From: an archaeon
GTDB lineage: Archaea; Thermoproteota; Nitrososphaeria; Nitrososphaerales; UBA183
Length of the DNA stretch: 64,000 bases
Reading direction: 5' to 3'
Assembly: GCA_021828185.1 (NCBI GenBank)
Contig: JAKASI010000005.1
Location: 1 to 64,000, forward strand
This document shows, piece by piece, positions 60,802 to 64,000 of the stretch (positions within the stretch are counted from its first letter, which is position 1; each line of letters begins with the position of its first letter). The notes beneath the pieces were generated by a model, which was not told where the DNA came from, did no database searches, and saw nothing but the letters and a program-made list of their open reading frames with translations. A program made the position numbers and the translations under genes.

Positions 60802-63200
60802 TGAGCAGCAAAAAGCAGAGCAGCGGCCTGAACAACCTGAGCACGGACGCAAAGTTCAACCTGGTCGGCAACCAGGCGGTGACAAGACGCGACATCTACG
60901 CGAAGGTGACGGGCCAGCGGAAGTTCACGTCCGACATCGCTCCCGGCGACATCGGGCAGAGCAGCATGTGGTACGCAGGCTTCCTTGTCGCGCCTCATGC
61001 TCACGCGACGGTGAAGAGCATAGACGTCAGCGCAGCCCAGGCTGCCGGCTACGTGACGCTGGTGGAGTCTGATCTGCCGGCCGGCGCCATGTTCGGAGCC
61101 GGAGCAAGAGCATATCCGCCGATAGTCAGCAGCGAGGTGCTGTATGCCGGCTAGCCCGTAGCGGCTGTCGCAGCGCCGACGGCAAACGAGGTCGTCGATG
61201 CCCTGAACCTCATCAAGGTCGAATACGACCCGCTTCCCTACGTCTTCGAACCACAAGACGCTCTCCAAGCAGACGCGCCGCAACTCTGGCCAGGGGGCAA
61301 CGTCCCTGGTGGCGGAGTGGGCGAAAACGGAGCAGTGACGTCTGGGACACTCACCCTCAACTTGGGCGACGTCGACACAGCGCTGGCAGGCGCCGACGTT
61401 GTCTACGAAGATACGTTCTACACCTCGATACAGCAGCACTTCGAGATCCTCCCGAGGGGGGCGGTCGCATATTGGTCAGGTGGCCAGCTGACTGTCAATG
61501 CCTCTACGCAATTCGCATCTGCTGTCCAAGGCCAGCTTGCAGGTTACTTCAAGATCCCGATCACAGACGTGAGGGTCAGTACCTCGCTAGGGGGCTACGA
61601 GGACGGAGGGGCCCTGGGCAACGGCCTGGGGAACAAGTCCACCGGCGAGGAGTACATCTTGGCCGCTGTTCTTGCCCAGAAGGTGGGCGCACCGGTGAAG
61701 TTCGTCCACACCAGGCTCACGCACGCTCGCACAACGACAAACAGGTGGCCATTGGCTGCTACCTTCAAGCTCGGGGCGATGAACGATGGCACCCTCGTGG
61801 CCATCGACGCAGTGTATACCGCGAACGTTGGAGCGCGGGGCGGAGCCCAGGGGGCGGACGCAGTGGGCGACTTCTACAATGCCTATAACTGCCCCAACAT
61901 GCGATTTTACAGCATCCCTGTAACCACAGACGCGTACTCGAACGGTGCGGCGATGAGGAGCGTAGGCGAAGAGCAGGGGCACTTCCTGATGGAGTCAGCC
62001 ATAGACGAGCTGGCGCACAGGCTCAACATGGACCCAGTCCAGTTCAGGCTCAAGAACATGAGGCAGGGGCCGAATGCGGTCGAGCCGTTCGCCAATCTGC
62101 CGTACACCACCATCGCTCAGCCCCAGGCGCTCCAGAAAGTGATGCAAGCGTTCGGCTGGAGCAGCCTCTGGAAGGGGTGGGGCGTCCCCAGCTCGGTCAA
62201 CGGAACAAAGCGATATGGAGTGGGGGTCTGCATTCAGAACGCCTCGAAGGGAGCGCCCTTCCCTCCGTCCACATCGCAGGTGCAGGTAGATCCAGACGGA
62301 ACAGTCACCGTCTTCATCGGGCTGACGGACCACGGAGCCGGGGGCAACACGACGTTCCCGCTCATCGCCTCAGAGGCGCTCGGCCTCACCTCGATGGACA
62401 ACGTCAAACTGATCCAGTCGGACACGAAGTACACCACCAACGCCAGCGTCACTGCAGGTAGCCAGTCCACCCATAATTCGCATTCCCTCCTCTACGCCGT
62501 GGAGGACCTGAAGAACCAGTGGTTTCCAAAGGTAGCAGCGAAGCTGGGCGCGAACGCCGCCAATCTGGCCTTTGGAAACGACACCATTTATGACACCACG
62601 AACCCCTCGAAGAGCATCTCGTTCAAGGACGCGGCGGCTCTGCTCAATAGTTCAATCAAGGGCTTCGGGGTTTGGAACATACCATTCGACGTGGCCTACA
62701 GGTCGACAGGCGCCAGGATGGCCATGGTGGAGGTGGACACGGAGACTGCGGTTGTGCACGTAGTTAGCCACACCTTCGCTCTGGGCCTCGGGAGGACCAT
62801 CTTCTACAAGGGCGCCATACACCAGATGATGGGAGGCTCGGTGATGGGCGTCGGGTCTGCCTTCTTCGAAGAGTTGCTAAACGACCCCAGCCAGAACGTC
62901 ACCGTGAAGCCTGGCTATCCCACGTCCGGAAGCTGGCTCAATCCGAACTTCCACGACTATCAGATTCCCACCATCATGGAGAACCCAGATTCCGCGAACG
63001 TTCTCCCTGTGGAAAACATCGACCCTACAGGGCCGTTCGGCGCCACCGGGATAGGGGAAAACTGCATCATCGCCGCCGACATCTCATTCGTCAACGCCCT
63101 GAGCAACGCCCTCGGCGGGTACAGGTTCCACAAGACCCCGGTCCGCATCGAAGACGTGGTCGCAGCCATACAGTGGATGCAGGCCAACGGGAAGTCATAG
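60801..63200 (+). CDS. Molybdenum hydroxylase Mo-binding subunit, interrupted by an amber codon
   Basis: A 799-codon Mo subunit interrupted by TAG at 61152-61154 (codon 118). The frame continues without a shift on both sides: EVLYAG-TAG-PVAAVAAPTANE, where homologues have Gln (GQPVAAVA), so CAG has become TAG. Later motifs: HFEILPRGAVAYW, the degenerate LGGYEDGGALGNGLG in place of GGFGGK, and the active-site Glu in GATGIGENC. If real, the stop removes the catalytic part. Start ATG 60801 or GTG 60798. The signal-less subunit would be exported with its partner. Confidence 0.88.
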
Positions 63201-63211
63201 AGAGTGAGAAT

Positions 63212-64000
63212 ATGAGTAGCAACAACGAAGTACCGAAGTACGGCCTTCTCGTGCCGAGTACGGTCGAGGAGGCGGTCTCTCTCCTGACGCAGTATGGCAG
63301 CCAAGCGAGGATAATGTCAGGGGGTACGGACCTGCTCTACCAGATGAAAAACGGGGTAACGTACAAAACCCCGCAGTACGTGGTCGATATCTCGGGCCTC
63401 CCCCTGAATTACATAAAGTACGACCCGACCGACGGGCTGAGAATCGGGGCGACGACGCCCATCGCCAACATCGCATCGGACACCAACATCGCTCAGTACT
63501 ACGCGGTTTTAGCCCAGGCTGCAAGCACCGTGGCCGCGCCACAGATCCGCAACCAGGGAACCGCGGCCGGTGACATTATCCAGGACGTCTGGTGCTGGTA
63601 TTTGAGAAACAACTATCCATGCTGGCAGAACGGCGGCAACGTCTGCTTCGGCGTCGTAGGTGACAACAGGTACTACCAATCGATCTTCGGAGGCAGGCTC
63701 ACCTACGCTGTCAACCCAGGCGACACGCCAGTAGCATACTTCGCCCTCAACGCCGACGTCACCGTGCAGGGTCCCAACGGGACCGCCAACATCCCCATCA
63801 GTCAGCTCCTCCCGGGAGTCGCCATAGTGGACGGAAACGTCCAGGAGAACTCGCTGCACCAGAACGAGATCCTTATGGAGATTCATGTCCCTCCGCCCCC
63901 CGCCAACTCCAAGAGCTCCTGGTACAAGGTCCGAGCCAGGCAGTCGTTCGACTTTGCGCTGGCGAGCACCGCGGCTGTGCTGAACTTCAATGGCAGCACG
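63212..64000 (+). CDS. Molybdenum hydroxylase FAD-binding subunit (partial)
   Basis: The frame from ATG 63212 stays open to the end of the window (263 codons). It begins MSSNNEVPKYGLLVPSTVEE, then RIMSGGTDLLYQMKNG, the FAD-binding signature of the CoxM/XdhB family, and AAPQIRNQGTAAGDIIQDVWCWYL, in which the usual GGN motif is AAGD. A cysteine-bearing insertion (NYPCWQNGGNVCFG) follows. It passes electrons between the Fe-S centres and an acceptor. The 3' end lies outside the window. Confidence 0.88.
   Translation, partial: MSSNNEVPKYGLLVPSTVEEAVSLLTQYGSQARIMSGGTDLLYQMKNGVTYKTPQYVVDISGLPLNYIKYDPTDGLRIGATTPIANIASDTNIAQYYAVLAQAASTVAAPQIRNQGTAAGDIIQDVWCWYLRNNYPCWQNGGNVCFGVVGDNRYYQSIFGGRLTYAVNPGDTPVAYFALNADVTVQGPNGTANIPISQLLPGVAIVDGNVQENSLHQNEILMEIHVPPPPANSKSSWYKVRARQSFDFALASTAAVLNFNGST

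Noticed and set aside
12513..61154. Genome-wide recoding of TAG as a sense codon (amber codons in two genes, Thr-rich tract after the gatE TAG)
   Set aside because: TAG is used as the normal stop of many intact genes here (smc, elp3, rnhB, the ABC ATPase, the pilus ATPase), each followed by non-coding or another gene, so general recoding is not supported.
1..64000. CRISPR array, rRNA, or intact insertion sequence
   Set aside because: No regularly spaced repeats, no rRNA-like stretch, and no transposase with terminal repeats were recognised on reading both strands.

Overview
The window is archaeal. It carries an archaeal/eukaryotic-type information core: TFB, an RPC34-like winged-helix protein, ribosomal protein S8e, SRP19, Gar1, Nop5 with fibrillarin, Trm1, Elp3, the archaeal amidotransferase GatD/GatE, NurA/HerA, RNase HII, and F420 genes cofE-cofD-cofC. 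The RPC34 homologue, a Spherulin-4-like surface protein and the general gene set point to the TACK group, most likely a GC-rich relative of Thaumarchaeota/Nitrososphaerota; this placement is inference. Many genes start with TTG or GTG. TATA-like boxes repeatedly sit 26-30 nt upstream of start codons, which implies mostly leaderless transcripts.

Layout. 1-3.6 kb: a partial gene, a GC-rich gene-free stretch with hairpins, an MFS transporter and several decayed or frameshifted genes. 3.6-6.4 kb: a membrane protein, pantoate kinase, an M24 peptidase. 6.4-12 kb: overlapping smc-scpA-scpB, then rps8e-srp19. 12-13.1 kb: a broken Spherulin-4-like gene with a terminator. 13.3-16 kb: gar1-tfb-RPC34-like-cdd-rlmE, tightly packed. 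16-21.5 kb (minus): a six-gene MoxR/DUF58 cell-envelope operon. 21.6-26 kb: trm1 (frameshifted), a THEP1-type NTPase, rnhB, flpA, nop5, a DUF488 gene. 26.0-26.9 kb: an AT-richer island with a C2H2 zinc finger and a LAGLIDADG remnant. 26.9-34.5 kb: elp3, an ABC-2 exporter, gatD-gatE.

34.5-40 kb: decayed fragments, small genes, glutamine synthetase divergent from an Lrp/AsnC regulator, and winged-helix proteins. 40-42.6 kb: nurA-herA, preceded by palindromic repeats. 42.6-48.4 kb (minus): a type IV pilus locus with secretion ATPase, membrane platform and four pilin-like proteins. 48.5-50.1 kb: small metabolic genes. 50.1-52.4 kb: an Mrp/ApbC P-loop ATPase interrupted by a 359-residue intein with LAGLIDADG motifs, followed by a coupled 33-residue basic protein. 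52.4-56.3 kb: the F420 operon with an amidohydrolase. 56.3-59.2 kb: an anion-type ABC transporter with a duplicated permease and no binding protein. 60-64 kb: a Tat-exported molybdenum hydroxylase (2Fe-2S, Mo, FAD subunits); the Mo subunit has an in-frame amber codon and the FAD subunit runs off the window.

Several reading-frame lesions (tfb, trm1, the 2.4 kb secreted protein, one in the Spherulin-like gene) lie in G/C homopolymers. Some may be sequencing errors; others, such as the two internal amber codons and the orphan fragments, look like genuine decay. The feature I find most distinctive is the intein inside the conserved DLPPG-TGD motif of Mrp.
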